64,000 nucleotides of DNA from Peristeroidobacter soli (GCF_004138485.1 NZ_RYEV01000005.1:792827-856826); one strand, 5' to 3'. Positions 34,862-44,028 are shown, counted from the first letter of the stretch. Made by a program: numbers and translations. The notes: a model not told the origin generated them from the letters alone.

Positions 34862-35823
34862 GGCCGAACCGGGGAACGAAGGCCGAACGGCGGCGGCGTG
34901 CCCAGGCTTCCGCGTGGACGATGCACCAGGGGGATCTGACGGACCGTCAGCTCGCTCAGTTCGAGAGCTGGCTGGAATGCGAAGAGAACCGCCTGGCGTT
35001 GGACGAGGCGCTGCGTACATGGATTCAGATGGACGAGTTGTTGGCAGCGATTCAGGCGCGGGCGCGGGCGCGGGCGAAGGTGCGTCGACGTAACAAGTGG
35101 CTGGCACTGGTGGCTGCTGTTGCTGCTTTCGCAGTCATCGGAACGTTGCTGGTGATGAAGGACCGCCCGCAGCTGCAAATCGTGGAAGCGGGCCAGGAGG
35201 CGGTGATCGACTACAGTCTGCAGGACCGTTCGGTCGTGAACCTGCGGCCAGGCACTCGACTGAGTTTCGCGGTGAGCGATGCGGAACGACTAGCGCGCAT
35301 GACGCAGGGCGAAGCTTTGTTCGAGGTGGCGACCGATCCGCTGCGGCCGTTCATCGTCAATGCGGGCGAGCATTTCATCAAGGCGGTTGGCACGCGATTC
35401 GCGATTCGCCTGCACGATACTGCTCCCTTGGTGATCGTCCAGGAAGGAATGGTTGCGGTAACGCGCTCGGGCGTGGACAGAGAGGTGCGAGTGACGGCCG
35501 GCGAGCAACTGGAAGTCGCGCGCGGCGGCGAGATCATCGTCAGCAAGGTCGACGCGAAGGCGCTGTTGAAATGGGCGCGCCGGCCCGTCGACGTCTCCGA
35601 CATGACGATTGGCGAGGTGGTCGACGCGCTCAATCGCCATAACAAGGTGCGGATCGAGATCGTCGATGCCGAGGTCGCCCGCAAAGTGTTGAATCTGGGC
35701 TATTACTATCTCGACGAACCTGAGGGCTTCGTCAACTCCCTGACGGTCGATGGCAAATTCGCCGTCGAACATTCCGACCCCGAGACCTTGCGGCTGTCGA
35801 AGGGGCCTCGATTCCAGCACTGA
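34858..35823 (+). CDS. FecR-like anti-sigma regulator
   Basis: About 321 residues. The N-terminal cytoplasmic part (AQASAWTMHQGDLTDRQLAQFESWL) is the sigma-binding DUF4880 type. One membrane helix (WLALVAAVAAFAVIGTLLVM) is followed by a periplasmic FecR domain (LQDRSVVNLRPGTRLSF, ALFEVATDPLRPFIVNAGEHFIKAVGTRFAIRL) and a C-terminal STN-like region (LNRHNKVRIEIVDAEVARKVLNLGYY). It senses the transducer's STN domain and controls the sigma factor. The GTG start overlaps the sigma stop by four bases. Confidence 0.92.
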   Translation: MRPNRGTKAERRRRAQASAWTMHQGDLTDRQLAQFESWLECEENRLALDEALRTWIQMDELLAAIQARARARAKVRRRNKWLALVAAVAAFAVIGTLLVMKDRPQLQIVEAGQEAVIDYSLQDRSVVNLRPGTRLSFAVSDAERLARMTQGEALFEVATDPLRPFIVNAGEHFIKAVGTRFAIRLHDTAPLVIVQEGMVAVTRSGVDREVRVTAGEQLEVARGGEIIVSKVDAKALLKWARRPVDVSDMTIGEVVDALNRHNKVRIEIVDAEVARKVLNLGYYYLDEPEGFVNSLTVDGKFAVEHSDPETLRLSKGPRFQH

Positions 35824-35859
35824 GGACGGCGATGCCGCCGCATGCGCTACCATCGCGGC

Positions 35860-36930
35860 ATGAGCAACGTCCAAGCGCTACTGGCCCTGCTGGGCATCGA
35901 GCATCCCATCATTCAAGCCCCGATGGCCGGCGTTTCGACGCCGGCACTGGCCGCGGAGGTGTCGAACAGCGGCGGTCTGGGCTCGCTCGGATTGGGGGCG
36001 AGTAACGTCGAGCAGTCGCGAGCGGCGATTCGGGCGACGCGAGCGCTCACGTCGCGGCCGTTCAATGCCAACTTGTTTTGTCATCGGCGTGCGACGGCGG
36101 ATGCCGCGCGCGAGGCGGCGTGGCTGGCGTATCTGGAGCCGCACTTCATCGAGTTCGGCGCCCGGCCGCCGCAGGCGCTGAAAGAAATCTACGAGACGTT
36201 CGTCGACAACGAAGCGATGCTGGCCATGCTGCTCGAGGAGCGGCCGGCGATCGTGAGTTTTCATTTCGGTCTGCCGGCGGCGCAATGGGTCAAGCGATTC
36301 CGTGCCGCCGGGATCGTGACGCTGGCCTGCGCGACGAATGCAGCGGAGGCGACGCTCTGCGAGCGCGCAGGTGTGGATGCAATCGTCGCGCAGGGCGTGG
36401 AAGCGGGCGGTCATCGCGGAGTGTTCGAGCCCGAGCGCGGTGATGACGGCATCGGCACGTTCGCGCTGATTCGAATGCTCGCGAAACAGTGCGCTGTGCC
36501 TGTGATCGCCGCGGGTGGCATCATGGATGGACGAGGCATTGCCGCTGCAATGACGTTGGGCGCTTCCGGCGTGCAACTGGGAACTGCGTTCGTGCTCTGT
36601 CCTGAGTCGTCCGCGAATGCGGCCTATCGAGAACAAATGAAGAGCGAGCGTGCGCGCCACACGCAGATCACGGCGGCTATTTCCGGTCGAGGGGCGCGGG
36701 GACTGCCGAATCGGATGTATGAATTGATTCGCGCAGGCGCGCCAGCATTGCCGGATTACCCGATCGCCTACGATGCCGCGAAGGCCTTGCACGCGGCGGC
36801 GAGCGCGCAAGGCAATCATGAGTTCGCGGCGTATTGGGCCGGGCAGGGGGCGCCGCTGGCCCGCGAACTGCCGGCGGCGGTGCTGATGAGCCAGCTCGTT
36901 CAAGAGTGGCGTGCGGCGTGCGGCGAATAA
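35860..36930 (+). CDS. Nitronate monooxygenase family flavoprotein
   Basis: About 356 residues with a TIM-barrel FMN enzyme pattern: [28 protein letters not shown] at the N-terminus, [10 protein letters not shown] for flavin binding and [32 protein letters not shown]. The family oxidises alkyl nitronates such as propionate 3-nitronate, using oxygen. Two ATGs exist (35842 and 35860); the second gives the usual N-terminus. It lies 36 bases after the FecR stop, but a functional link is not apparent. Confidence 0.88.
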   Translation: MSNVQALLALLGIEHPIIQAPMAGVSTPALAAEVSNSGGLGSLGLGASNVEQSRAAIRATRALTSRPFNANLFCHRRATADAAREAAWLAYLEPHFIEFGARPPQALKEIYETFVDNEAMLAMLLEERPAIVSFHFGLPAAQWVKRFRAAGIVTLACATNAAEATLCERAGVDAIVAQGVEAGGHRGVFEPERGDDGIGTFALIRMLAKQCAVPVIAAGGIMDGRGIAAAMTLGASGVQLGTAFVLCPESSANAAYREQMKSERARHTQITAAISGRGARGLPNRMYELIRAGAPALPDYPIAYDAAKALHAAASAQGNHEFAAYWAGQGAPLARELPAAVLMSQLVQEWRAACGE

Positions 36931-36967
36931 TAGAATCGCCCGCTTCCGATGAGCTGATGAGAAACGG

Positions 36968-37801
36968 ATGACCGTAACGTCGCAGACCGCCGACCCGCGC
37001 GTGCCACTCCGATGTCGCTTGTGCGACGGAGCGCTCGTGCCGCGCTTTTCGCTGCGAGTTCTCGAAAAACACGACGTTGCGTACTTGCGATGCGAGCAGT
37101 GCCAGTCGCTGCAGACCGAGCCGCCGTACTGGCTCGATGAGGCCTACCGCGAGAACAACTTATCGAATCTGGATACCGGCGCGGTCCAGCGCAATCTGCA
37201 GAATCTGGCGGCGTGCTGGTCGATCGCGAAGCTGCTGGGCTTGAAGAATGTGCTCGATATCGGCGGCGGCGATGGCTTGCTCTGCCGCCTGTTGCGTGAC
37301 TACGAGATCAACTGCTACGTGCACGATCGTTACGCGAGGCCGACCTACGCGCAGGGGTTCGAACATCCGGACTTCGCAACACCCGAGTTGATCGTCGCGT
37401 TCGAAGTCCTGGAGCACTACCCGCAGCCCCGCGACGATCTGGAGGCTCTGTTCAAACAGGGGCCGAAGGCGGTGCTGGCCAGCACCGGCCTCTACACGAA
37501 TCAAGGCGAGGACTGGTGGTACCTCGCGCCTCAGGCCGGGCAGCACATCTTCTTTTACAGCCGCCGGGCGCTGGATCAGGTGGGGCGCAAGTACGGCTAT
37601 GACTTGCTGGTCAGTGGCGGGTACCTGTTGTTTCTACGCTCGGGCACGTTCGCGGGCATGCGTCCGGCGCTCGCAAAGCTCATGCTCAAATCCAACGCGC
37701 GCCGCTGGATCAAGGCGCTGCTCGTCATGCGTTCGGCCGAGGGCGTGTGGAAAGATCACACGCAGCAGATCGAGAAATCGAAATCAGGCGTGCGTCGCTG
37801 A
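36968..37801 (+). CDS. SAM-dependent methyltransferase with zinc-ribbon N-terminus
   Basis: A 277-residue protein. Cys16 and Cys19 (CRLC) and the pair CEQC near residue 42-45 form a probable zinc ribbon, as in sugar C-methyltransferases and related enzymes. The SAM-binding motif is NVLDIGGGDGLLCRLLRD near residue 94, followed by a LIVAFEVLEHYPQP segment. Substrate unknown; this architecture is frequent in cell-surface polysaccharide loci. The 3' end overlaps the convergent LacI gene by 18 bases. Confidence 0.82.
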   Translation: MTVTSQTADPRVPLRCRLCDGALVPRFSLRVLEKHDVAYLRCEQCQSLQTEPPYWLDEAYRENNLSNLDTGAVQRNLQNLAACWSIAKLLGLKNVLDIGGGDGLLCRLLRDYEINCYVHDRYARPTYAQGFEHPDFATPELIVAFEVLEHYPQPRDDLEALFKQGPKAVLASTGLYTNQGEDWWYLAPQAGQHIFFYSRRALDQVGRKYGYDLLVSGGYLLFLRSGTFAGMRPALAKLMLKSNARRWIKALLVMRSAEGVWKDHTQQIEKSKSGVRR

Positions 37802-38878
37802 GCTGCGCGGTGTGACTTCCGGCAGCCGCTGTTGTCGCGGCCCCGCGCTCGACTCACGTTCGATGAGCGTGCATGGCAGGACTTTCTGAGTTCGTTTGTT
37901 TTCATCCGCGTCGCCGGCCATCGCCGCGGCGTGCAGCATGCGAATCGCGCTTTGAGCCATCTCCGCAATGGGTTGGCGCGCGGTGGTGATTGCCGGTGAA
38001 ACGATGGACGCGATGGGTGTGTCGTCGAAGCCGACGATGGTCAGATCCTCGGGCACGTTGAGATGATGACGATGCGCGACCGAGATCGCCGCCGCGGCCA
38101 TATCGTCGTTGCAAGCGATGATGGCGGTGCAGGCGGGGAAGGACTTCAGCAGGCGCTCCGTGGCGGCGAGCCCCGATTGGAATGTGAAATAGCCTTGCTC
38201 GACCGGGCACTCGGTGAGGTCCGCCGACGCCATGGCTCGCAGATGTCCACGCAAGCGCTCGGCTCCGCCCTTGGAGGCGGGATCGCCGGCGATGAAGCCG
38301 ATGTGCCGATGACCGAGCTCGATGAGCCGCGCGGTCATCCGGCCGGCAATGTCGAAATGGTCGGCGGAGACACTGAACGGATGAATCTCCAGGTTGGCCG
38401 GCGAGATCGCGACCCAGCGGGCCTTCGCTTCACGCAACAGTTCGAGCACGTCCGGCGCGTCGCACGCCGGCGAGGGCAGCAGGAACGACGTCACTCCACT
38501 GCGCAGGAGGGATTCGATCTCGGAAGTGCGGTCGAGAGAGTCGGCATCGGCGGTCAAAGTGAGTTGCATGCCGAGCTTGCTCGACTCCTTGAGCGCGCCG
38601 GTCAACAGCTCGCTCAGAAAGGCCTGGCTGGGGTTTGAGTACACCAGGCCGACGCGCGACGGACCGGAGCCGGCCAGGGCGCGCGCCGAAACATTCAGCC
38701 GGTAGTTCAGCTTTTTGACGGCCGCCATGACCCGCTCTTGCAGCGGGGCGCGTACCAGATGTCCACCCCGCAGGACGCGGGACACGGTCATGCGTGAGAC
38801 GCCGGCTTCGTCCGCCACATCGTCGATCGTGACTTCTTGTACCTGACGACGAGGTCGCCGTTTGTCCTGCGTAGCCAG
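37784..38878 (-). CDS. LacI family transcriptional regulator
   Basis: About 364 residues. The N-terminal helix-turn-helix and hinge are clear: VTIDDVADEAGVSRMTVSRVLRGGHLVRAPLQERVMAAVKKLNYRLN. The sugar-binding-like domain follows, with GLVYSNPSQAFLSELLTGAL and TIVGFDDTPIASIVSPAITTARQPIAEMA. No ATG, GTG or TTG lies in frame between the OlsF-like stop and the HTH. The best candidate is a CTG at 38878 with GGAG six bases upstream. The gluconate (GntR) subgroup is a fair guess for the N-terminus. Targets unknown. Confidence 0.85.
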   Translation of the reverse strand: MATQDKRRPRRQVQEVTIDDVADEAGVSRMTVSRVLRGGHLVRAPLQERVMAAVKKLNYRLNVSARALAGSGPSRVGLVYSNPSQAFLSELLTGALKESSKLGMQLTLTADADSLDRTSEIESLLRSGVTSFLLPSPACDAPDVLELLREAKARWVAISPANLEIHPFSVSADHFDIAGRMTARLIELGHRHIGFIAGDPASKGGAERLRGHLRAMASADLTECPVEQGYFTFQSGLAATERLLKSFPACTAIIACNDDMAAAAISVAHRHHLNVPEDLTIVGFDDTPIASIVSPAITTARQPIAEMAQSAIRMLHAAAMAGDADENKRTQKVLPCTLIERESSAGPRQQRLPEVTPRSSATHA

Positions 38879-38949
38879 CGCTGTCTCCGCCAGAATTTGA
38901 CCGCAGCGCGAGGATGCGCTGCGGCTCGGCGGGGCGTCAAGCGGGCGAC

Positions 38950-40734
38950 TTAAGGTCCAGTCGCAGCTTTCGTGGCGTTCAGGAATTGCTCGGCGGCTTC
39001 CCGGCCCATGTATTTGAAGAGCTCGCGCTGTTCGACGCGAGTCAGGTCGACGACGATCATGCCGTCGACCACGTCGCTGAAGTTGGCGTCGACATTGAAG
39101 CCGACGACGCGGGCGCCGAGCTTCAGATACTGTCGCAGCAGCACCGGCACGCCCTTGCCATCCGGCTCGATCTTTTCCATCAGTTGCGACAGGCCATCGA
39201 GATCGCCGAGCCCGGCGAGATCGCCGCTCAACGCGGCCAGCGAGTGGGTGCGACGGAACGGCCGTCGGGGCTTGATCAGTTGCGCCAGCTGATGATCGAA
39301 GCAGCGCCGCTTGATGAAGTCCACCAGCAGCGCCTGCGAATGCGGCCGGTATTCGGCGCTCATGCTGACCGGTCCGATCAGCACGTTGTAGCGCGGATGA
39401 CGGACCACGTATTGAGCGATGCCTTTCCATAGCAGCATCAACGCGCCGAAGTTGCGTTGATGCTCGGGCACGATGAAGGAACGTCCCAGCTCCAGCGCGT
39501 TGCCCACGGCACGCAGGAATGGCGCGCCGTAAGAGAACAATGAGTGGGTGTAGAGCCCGCGTCGGCCGTGCCGGGACAGGATCTCGTCGACGTGACCGAT
39601 CCGGTACGCGCCGATGATCGTGCGCTTCTGCGTATCCCACGAGAACATGTGGACGTAGTGATCGTCGTACTTGTCCAGATCGCGGCTGCGGCCGGTGCCT
39701 TCATCGACCGCGCGGAAGGCGATCTCGCGCAGACGACCGATTTCACGCAGCGTCCATGGAATCTGTTCGGCGCGAGCGAACATCACTTGCGCGCCTTGCA
39801 TCGAGGCGAGCACGTTCTGCGGCGGCAGATTGCTGATCTCCGCTTCGAGCAGGGCGCTTGCAACCGGCTCGGCAGTGGGCTCCGGAGTGCGAGCGACGCG
39901 ACGCTGAACGGTGCGATGGGCTTCCAATGCATAGGTGCTCAAGCGCAGCGAGCGCGCCAGCGCCACATCGTCAGTCTCGCCGGCGAGCGTGCTCGCCTTG
40001 ATCGCGCGACCGACGGTGACTGGGATCACGTGATTGCGTTTGTTCAGAAACTCGTGCGTCAGCATCACCGTGCGCATGCGTGGATGGAGCAGGCCGAGCG
40101 TCTGGAAGATCGAGCTGTTGCCGCCGCCGAAGTGCAGCGGAATGACCGGGCAGCCGCACTTTCTCAGCAAGCGAGCCGCTGTCTGACTCCATGGTGGGTC
40201 GCAGACGCGTCCGGCGGAAAGATGCAGGTGAGACACGACACCTGCAGGAAACAAGATGATCAGTCCGCCATCATGGACGTGCCGGAGCGCGGCGCGCATG
40301 CCGCGAACATTGGCCTGAGCGGCGCGAGATCCGCCGAAGACATCGACCGGAATGATCGCATCGCTGAGCTCCGGGATTCGTTGCAGCAGCTGATTGCCGA
40401 GCAGCTTGCTGTCGGCACGCAGGCTGAGCAGCAGCTGAATCAGATACAACCCTTCCAGACCGCCGTAGGGATGGTTCGCGACGATCGCGACCGGGCCGGT
40501 CTTGGGAATCGCTTCGAGGCGCGCCGGATCCAGCTCGAAACGAACCTGCAATAGTTCGAGCGCTTCGCGCGCGAACTGTGCCGGCGACAGATCGCGCCCG
40601 GCGAGCTGGCGATGAATGTTCGCCAGTCGCTGAAATGCGAGCGCGCGCTCGGCGACATTCAGAATGAGAGGACCGACCGCGGGAACGCGCTTCAACGGTC
40701 CAGTGAGTTCGAACGGTGACGCGGAGATCGGCAT
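38950..40734 (-). CDS. olsF: OlsF-like bifunctional acyltransferase (ornithine lipid synthesis)
   Basis: A 594-residue two-domain enzyme. The N-terminal half is a PlsC-like O-acyltransferase with NHPYGGLEG near residue 87, where the usual Asp of NHPxGGxDG is Glu, and FPAGVVSH. The C-terminal half is a GNAT-type N-acyltransferase with FARAEQIPWTLREIGRLREIAFRAVDEGTG and YNVLIGPVSMSAEY. In Serratia OlsF the C-terminal domain adds the first acyl chain to ornithine and the N-terminal domain the second, making phosphate-free ornithine lipids. The arrangement matches. Activity on ornithine is inferred; other amino acids are possible. Confidence 0.82.
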   Translation of the reverse strand: MPISASPFELTGPLKRVPAVGPLILNVAERALAFQRLANIHRQLAGRDLSPAQFAREALELLQVRFELDPARLEAIPKTGPVAIVANHPYGGLEGLYLIQLLLSLRADSKLLGNQLLQRIPELSDAIIPVDVFGGSRAAQANVRGMRAALRHVHDGGLIILFPAGVVSHLHLSAGRVCDPPWSQTAARLLRKCGCPVIPLHFGGGNSSIFQTLGLLHPRMRTVMLTHEFLNKRNHVIPVTVGRAIKASTLAGETDDVALARSLRLSTYALEAHRTVQRRVARTPEPTAEPVASALLEAEISNLPPQNVLASMQGAQVMFARAEQIPWTLREIGRLREIAFRAVDEGTGRSRDLDKYDDHYVHMFSWDTQKRTIIGAYRIGHVDEILSRHGRRGLYTHSLFSYGAPFLRAVGNALELGRSFIVPEHQRNFGALMLLWKGIAQYVVRHPRYNVLIGPVSMSAEYRPHSQALLVDFIKRRCFDHQLAQLIKPRRPFRRTHSLAALSGDLAGLGDLDGLSQLMEKIEPDGKGVPVLLRQYLKLGARVVGFNVDANFSDVVDGMIVVDLTRVEQRELFKYMGREAAEQFLNATKAATGP

Positions 40735-40875
40735 CGATCAGTCAAGCTCACGCCTTGGATGGGCGCGTAACTTAGTCGGGAAAGATGACAATCGCGTTGC
40801 GCTCGTGAGCGCCGGGCGAAATATGAGACGCCGGGCACACGATCGCGTGCGGGCCGATACACGGCCCCGGGTGGA

Positions 40876-41430
40876 TCAGTTCCGACCGAGCGATGTTTGC
40901 TTCAGCGGTTGTTTGACGAAGGTGTTGGAGTACGGCACCTGACTGGTCGGCTCGCCGCCGCCGTCGTCGTCGGTGGCAATCATTCTGAGCCTGAGATCGG
41001 CATAGGTCTTCACCAGCGAGGCGCGCACCGTGTCGACGTTGGTGTCCATGATCGCGGCGATTTCACTATGTTTCTTGCCGAGCTTGAAATAGCGCAGGAT
41101 CTGATAATCGCGCTCCGGCAATTCGCGCAGATAACGCTCCATCGTGGCTTCCTCGAACGGCCGCGACTGGAACCCCAGCTTGGCGAGCTCGTTGACGGCG
41201 CGGTCGATGATGGGCCTGGCATCGACGTCTTCCGATTCAGTGATCGAGAGTTTGCGCAGGTCGGCGGCGGTACGATCCAGGATCCGACTGACCGCGTCAT
41301 TGGGCATGCCGAGATCCCGGGCAAGTCGGGCACTGGCGATGGATTCCGAGCCTCGCTGCCAGCCGAATCGCTCCAGCCATTGGAGCATCTTGGTACGCAG
41401 GGACCTCATCTCTTCTTCGAATGCCTGCAT
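40876..41430 (-). CDS. Sigma-region-4-like HTH protein
   Basis: About 184 residues. A C-terminal HTH reads YLRELPERDYQILRYFKLGKKHSEIAAIMDTNVDTVRASLVKTYADLRLRM, like region 4 of sigma-70 factors or LuxR-type HTHs. A second, upstream HTH-like stretch (ASARLARDLGMPNDAVSRILDRTAADLRKL) is also present. There is no sigma region 2, so it is not a complete sigma factor. It starts at tandem ATGs (41433/41430) divergently from the AAC(3)-like gene. A role as small regulator is inferred. Confidence 0.65.
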   Translation of the reverse strand: MQAFEEEMRSLRTKMLQWLERFGWQRGSESIASARLARDLGMPNDAVSRILDRTAADLRKLSITESEDVDARPIIDRAVNELAKLGFQSRPFEEATMERYLRELPERDYQILRYFKLGKKHSEIAAIMDTNVDTVRASLVKTYADLRLRMIATDDDGGGEPTSQVPYSNTFVKQPLKQTSLGRN

Positions 41431-41561
41431 CATTGGCTTGGCCTGAGGTATATGACGCCAGAACGAAAGTTAAAGTATTTCGGCAGTAATGCACAATACG
41501 CAGGGAAGGCGGCCACAACGCCCGAATCCCTGGAAAATAAGTGTTTCGAGGAAGGCTACCG

Positions 41562-42377
41562 GTGGAAGTACTAACGGATAACGACGGGGAGCTCGGCAGC
41601 GTAATGTCACAATTGCGCATCCTGGGCGTGAGGCGCGGCGGTGTGCTGCTAGTGCACACGTCATTTCGTGCAGTGCGTCCGATCGAGCGCGGGCCGCTGG
41701 GGCTGATCGAAGCTTTGCGAGATGCGTTGGGTCCCGAGGGAACGTTGGTGATGCCGTCGTGGACTGAGCTGGATGACGAACCGTTCGACGCGCACACGAC
41801 GCCCAGCGCTCGCGATCTCGGTGTCGTCGCGCAAACATTCTGGCGACTGCCCGACGTTCGCCGTAGCAATCATTTCCATGCATTCGCGGCGCTCGGCCCC
41901 CAAGCCGATGTCATCACTGCAGATCCACTGCCGCTGCCGCCGCACATTCCGGCGAGCCCGGTGGGGCGAGTGCATGATCTGGATGGCCAGGTGTTGTTAC
42001 TCGGCGTGGGTCACGATGCCAACACGACGCTGCATCTGGCGGAGCTGATCGCCGGGGTGCCGTATCGAACGCCGAGTCATTGCACGGTGCTGGAGCACGG
42101 CCGGCCGACTCGTATCGACTACGGCGAGAACAATCACTGCTGTGCGCGCTTCGCGCTGGCGGACGATTGGTTACGGTCGCGAGAGCTGCAGGCTGAAGGA
42201 CGAGTGGGGCAGGCGCACGCCCGACTCGTCGGATCGCGCGACGTCGTCAGTGTCGCGCTCGAATATCTATCCAGGGACCCGCTGTTATTTCTGCATCCCG
42301 TCGGCGCGGGATGTGAGGAATGCGATGAAGCTCGTCAAACGGTCGGCACGGCGCCTTTCATCAGGAACACGGGCTGA
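41562..42377 (+). CDS. AAC(3) family N-acetyltransferase
   Basis: About 271 residues. Family signatures are GVLLVHTSFRAVRPIERGPLGLIEALRDALGPEGTLVMPSW, RRSNHFHAFAALGPQA (the conserved R-S-x-H/F-A-x-G block) and VGRVHDLDGQVLLLGVGHDANTTLHLAE. The family includes aminoglycoside 3-N-acetyltransferases and housekeeping relatives such as YokD and FrbF. Nothing points to a mobile context, so a resistance role should not be assumed. The GTG at 41562 has AGGAAGG upstream with good spacing. The end overlaps a convergent small gene by 43 bases. Confidence 0.88.
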   Translation: MEVLTDNDGELGSVMSQLRILGVRRGGVLLVHTSFRAVRPIERGPLGLIEALRDALGPEGTLVMPSWTELDDEPFDAHTTPSARDLGVVAQTFWRLPDVRRSNHFHAFAALGPQADVITADPLPLPPHIPASPVGRVHDLDGQVLLLGVGHDANTTLHLAELIAGVPYRTPSHCTVLEHGRPTRIDYGENNHCCARFALADDWLRSRELQAEGRVGQAHARLVGSRDVVSVALEYLSRDPLLFLHPVGAGCEECDEARQTVGTAPFIRNTG

Positions 42378-42616
42378 TTCGCGGCCTTCGACGACACGCT
42401 GATCCACTGCCACGCATCGATGCTCGGAGGCAGGTCGGTGCTGGCATCGTCGATCAGTTCGCAGCCGCTGCTGTGATGACTCACGCTCTGCGCCGCCGCG
42501 TCCGCGGACGGAAACGAGCCGACGAAGTCGTCGTTGAGCCACAGCTCGCAGCTCATGGCGTCGTCGGTGGCCGCGCGGATGGTCAGCGTGCCCGCGGGAA
42601 TGACAGTGGCGTACAT
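42335..42616 (-). CDS. Hypothetical 93-residue protein
   Basis: I do not recognise this protein. ATG 42616 has a strong GGAGG five bases upstream, which supports translation. The sequence is acidic with no signal or membrane helix; ELWLNDDFVGSFPSADAAAQSVSHHSSGCELID reads as a compact strand-helix unit. Its 3' end overlaps the AAC(3)-like gene tail to tail. The upstream gap contains a palindrome at 42710-42724. Confidence 0.6.
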   Translation of the reverse strand: MYATVIPAGTLTIRAATDDAMSCELWLNDDFVGSFPSADAAAQSVSHHSSGCELIDDASTDLPPSIDAWQWISVSSKAANQPVFLMKGAVPTV

Positions 42617-42909
42617 GAGAACCTCCGTCCGCTGATTCGCTGTTGTCAGAGGTCGAAACCATATGCCTGCCGGGCTCGGTTTTACAATCGGATTTCCGTA
42701 GGAGATCGGCGACAATTATTGTCGGCGAATCGGCGCAACAGGTCGAAGGAGGGCGTGCGCGTCGCGACCTAACCTGAGTTATACGCGCACGAAGTGTGGG
42801 ATTACGCGGGCTTAGGGGACGATGCGCGGCTGTGTCTCAACTCCAGCCGCCGCATGTCACTGCTGTTGCTTGCACGCGTCATTGAAGCATATGACGCGTT
42901 TTTACAAGC
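42617..42909. other. Gene-free stretch with palindromes and a terminator
   Basis: These 293 bases hold CGACAATTATTGTCG (a 15-base perfect palindrome, 42710-42724), a 9-bp inverted repeat CGTGCGCGT (42754-42762) with ACGCGCACG (42783-42791), and a plus-strand terminator at 42874-42903. No open frame looks coding. A small RNA is possible. Confidence 0.5.
42874..42903 (+). terminator. Rho-independent terminator with no assigned gene
   Basis: ACGCGTCAT (42874-42882) pairs perfectly with ATGACGCGT (42891-42899) across eight bases; a TTTTT run starts at 42899. Its polarity is plus, although the closest gene end is on the minus strand. Confidence 0.65.
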
Positions 42910-43653
42910 TTACTTCTTGCCGTTCTTGCCCTTGGGCTCGTCCTTGGCTTCTTCGGTCAGGCTCTTGTCGAGCTCGGGCAGCGCCGGCAGGTCCTTATCA
43001 TCGGCCAGCAGCGGCTTGAGCTGTTCGTGCAGCTTGGTCGCCAATGCGTGGGTCTCGGTGTACGCGGTCACCAGCTTGGCGCTCTTTTCGTTCGCCTTGG
43101 TGAGCTGCTCCTCGGTCTGCTGCTTTTCCTTGCGCAGTGTCGCCATGTTGGATTCGGCCTGACGGCGGCCATCGGCCTCGTCCTGCTTTTCCTTGCGCAG
43201 CGCCTTGAGCTTCTTCACCACGTTTTCCGGCGTGTCCGCCAACGCGGCGTTGATCGCCTTGACCGTCTTGTCCCTCTCGGCCACGACGCTCTTCATCTGC
43301 TGCATTTCTTTGGTGAAGTTGGCGCGCTCGATCTCGATCTGGCGAGAGGCGCTGTCCTGCGCGATGCGGACCTCGTCGGCGGAGGCCACGGCGATGGCAC
43401 GTGCCTTCTCGGCGATCTGCAGCTTCTTCTCCATCTCGGTGATCGCCGTCTTCGCTTCCTGGCGGGCGACGGCCACGCTCGAGTCGGCTTCGGCAATCTT
43501 CTTGATGACTGCGTCGAGCGCTACTTTGAGTTCATCCTGAGAGCAGTTGGGATCCAGCTTCAAGGCATCGGTCGCCGACCGCATCAAAATCTGCTTGCTG
43601 ATCGCAAGCTCTTTCCAAACTTTCAACTGCAGCTCAAGTTGCGCTTGTTCCAC
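42910..43653 (-). CDS. Coiled-coil protein of unknown function
   Basis: About 247 residues, rich in Ala, Glu, Lys and Gln with few aromatics. Heptad-like patterns run through most of it (ARQEAKTAITEMEKKLQIAEKARAIAVASADEV, ESNMATLRKEKQQTEEQLTKANEKSAKL), so a long coiled coil is expected. The C-terminus is Lys/Glu-rich and disordered. No signal peptide. The GTG at 43653 has AGGAA upstream at good spacing; a TTG at 43689 is in frame with no clear site. Homologues of this kind are usually cytoplasmic scaffolds, but I cannot name one. Confidence 0.7.
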   Translation of the reverse strand: MEQAQLELQLKVWKELAISKQILMRSATDALKLDPNCSQDELKVALDAVIKKIAEADSSVAVARQEAKTAITEMEKKLQIAEKARAIAVASADEVRIAQDSASRQIEIERANFTKEMQQMKSVVAERDKTVKAINAALADTPENVVKKLKALRKEKQDEADGRRQAESNMATLRKEKQQTEEQLTKANEKSAKLVTAYTETHALATKLHEQLKPLLADDKDLPALPELDKSLTEEAKDEPKGKNGKK

Positions 43654-44028
43654 ATTCACTTCCTGGGGTTGGTTACGGGGAGTAGACAAAACGATAGCTC
43701 GCCATTGAGGCCAATTATTGGACAGACAGGCAGAGGGAGATTTTCGGGGCGCGGATTGTATGCCAAAACGCGGCCGCTGGGGCCGCCTCTAACACGGGTT
43801 TCACCGTGAAATTCGACTCAATCGGGGGTCAGATTCGCACTCAATTCGCTTCCAGTTCGTCTCAAAGCGCCGCGACGGCGGCCCTCGGGGCGCCTCGGGA
43901 CGTGCTCCCGAGATGGGGCAGGCCCTGAAAAATCCAAGGCTTAGGCGCAAAAATTATAGTCCGACGGGCGCTCGCGCGGGGGCGCGGGCCGCACCCCCTG
44001 AGTCGGCAGAATCCGTTGGACCTTGAGC
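43654..44028. other. Gene-free stretch between coiled-coil and diguanylate cyclase genes
   Basis: This 375-base stretch has two hairpins, GCGGCC/GGCCGC near 43770-43786 and CTCGGGA (43894-43900) with TCCCGAG (43906-43912). Neither has a proper U-run. The first is followed on the minus strand by TTTTGG and a TACAAT hexamer (43760-43755) that could start the coiled-coil transcript. Nothing looks coding. Confidence 0.45.

Noticed and set aside
38879-39640. Upstream extension of the LacI frame
   Set aside because: It runs antisense-free but inside the OlsF-like gene on the same strand in another frame and encodes Arg-rich sequence with no LacI similarity.
41562-42377. AAC(3)-like gene as acquired antibiotic resistance
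   Set aside because: No mobile-element signature and base composition like its neighbours.
43894-43912. CTCGGGA/TCCCGAG hairpin
   Set aside because: No U-run and not next to a gene end; position gives no clear role.
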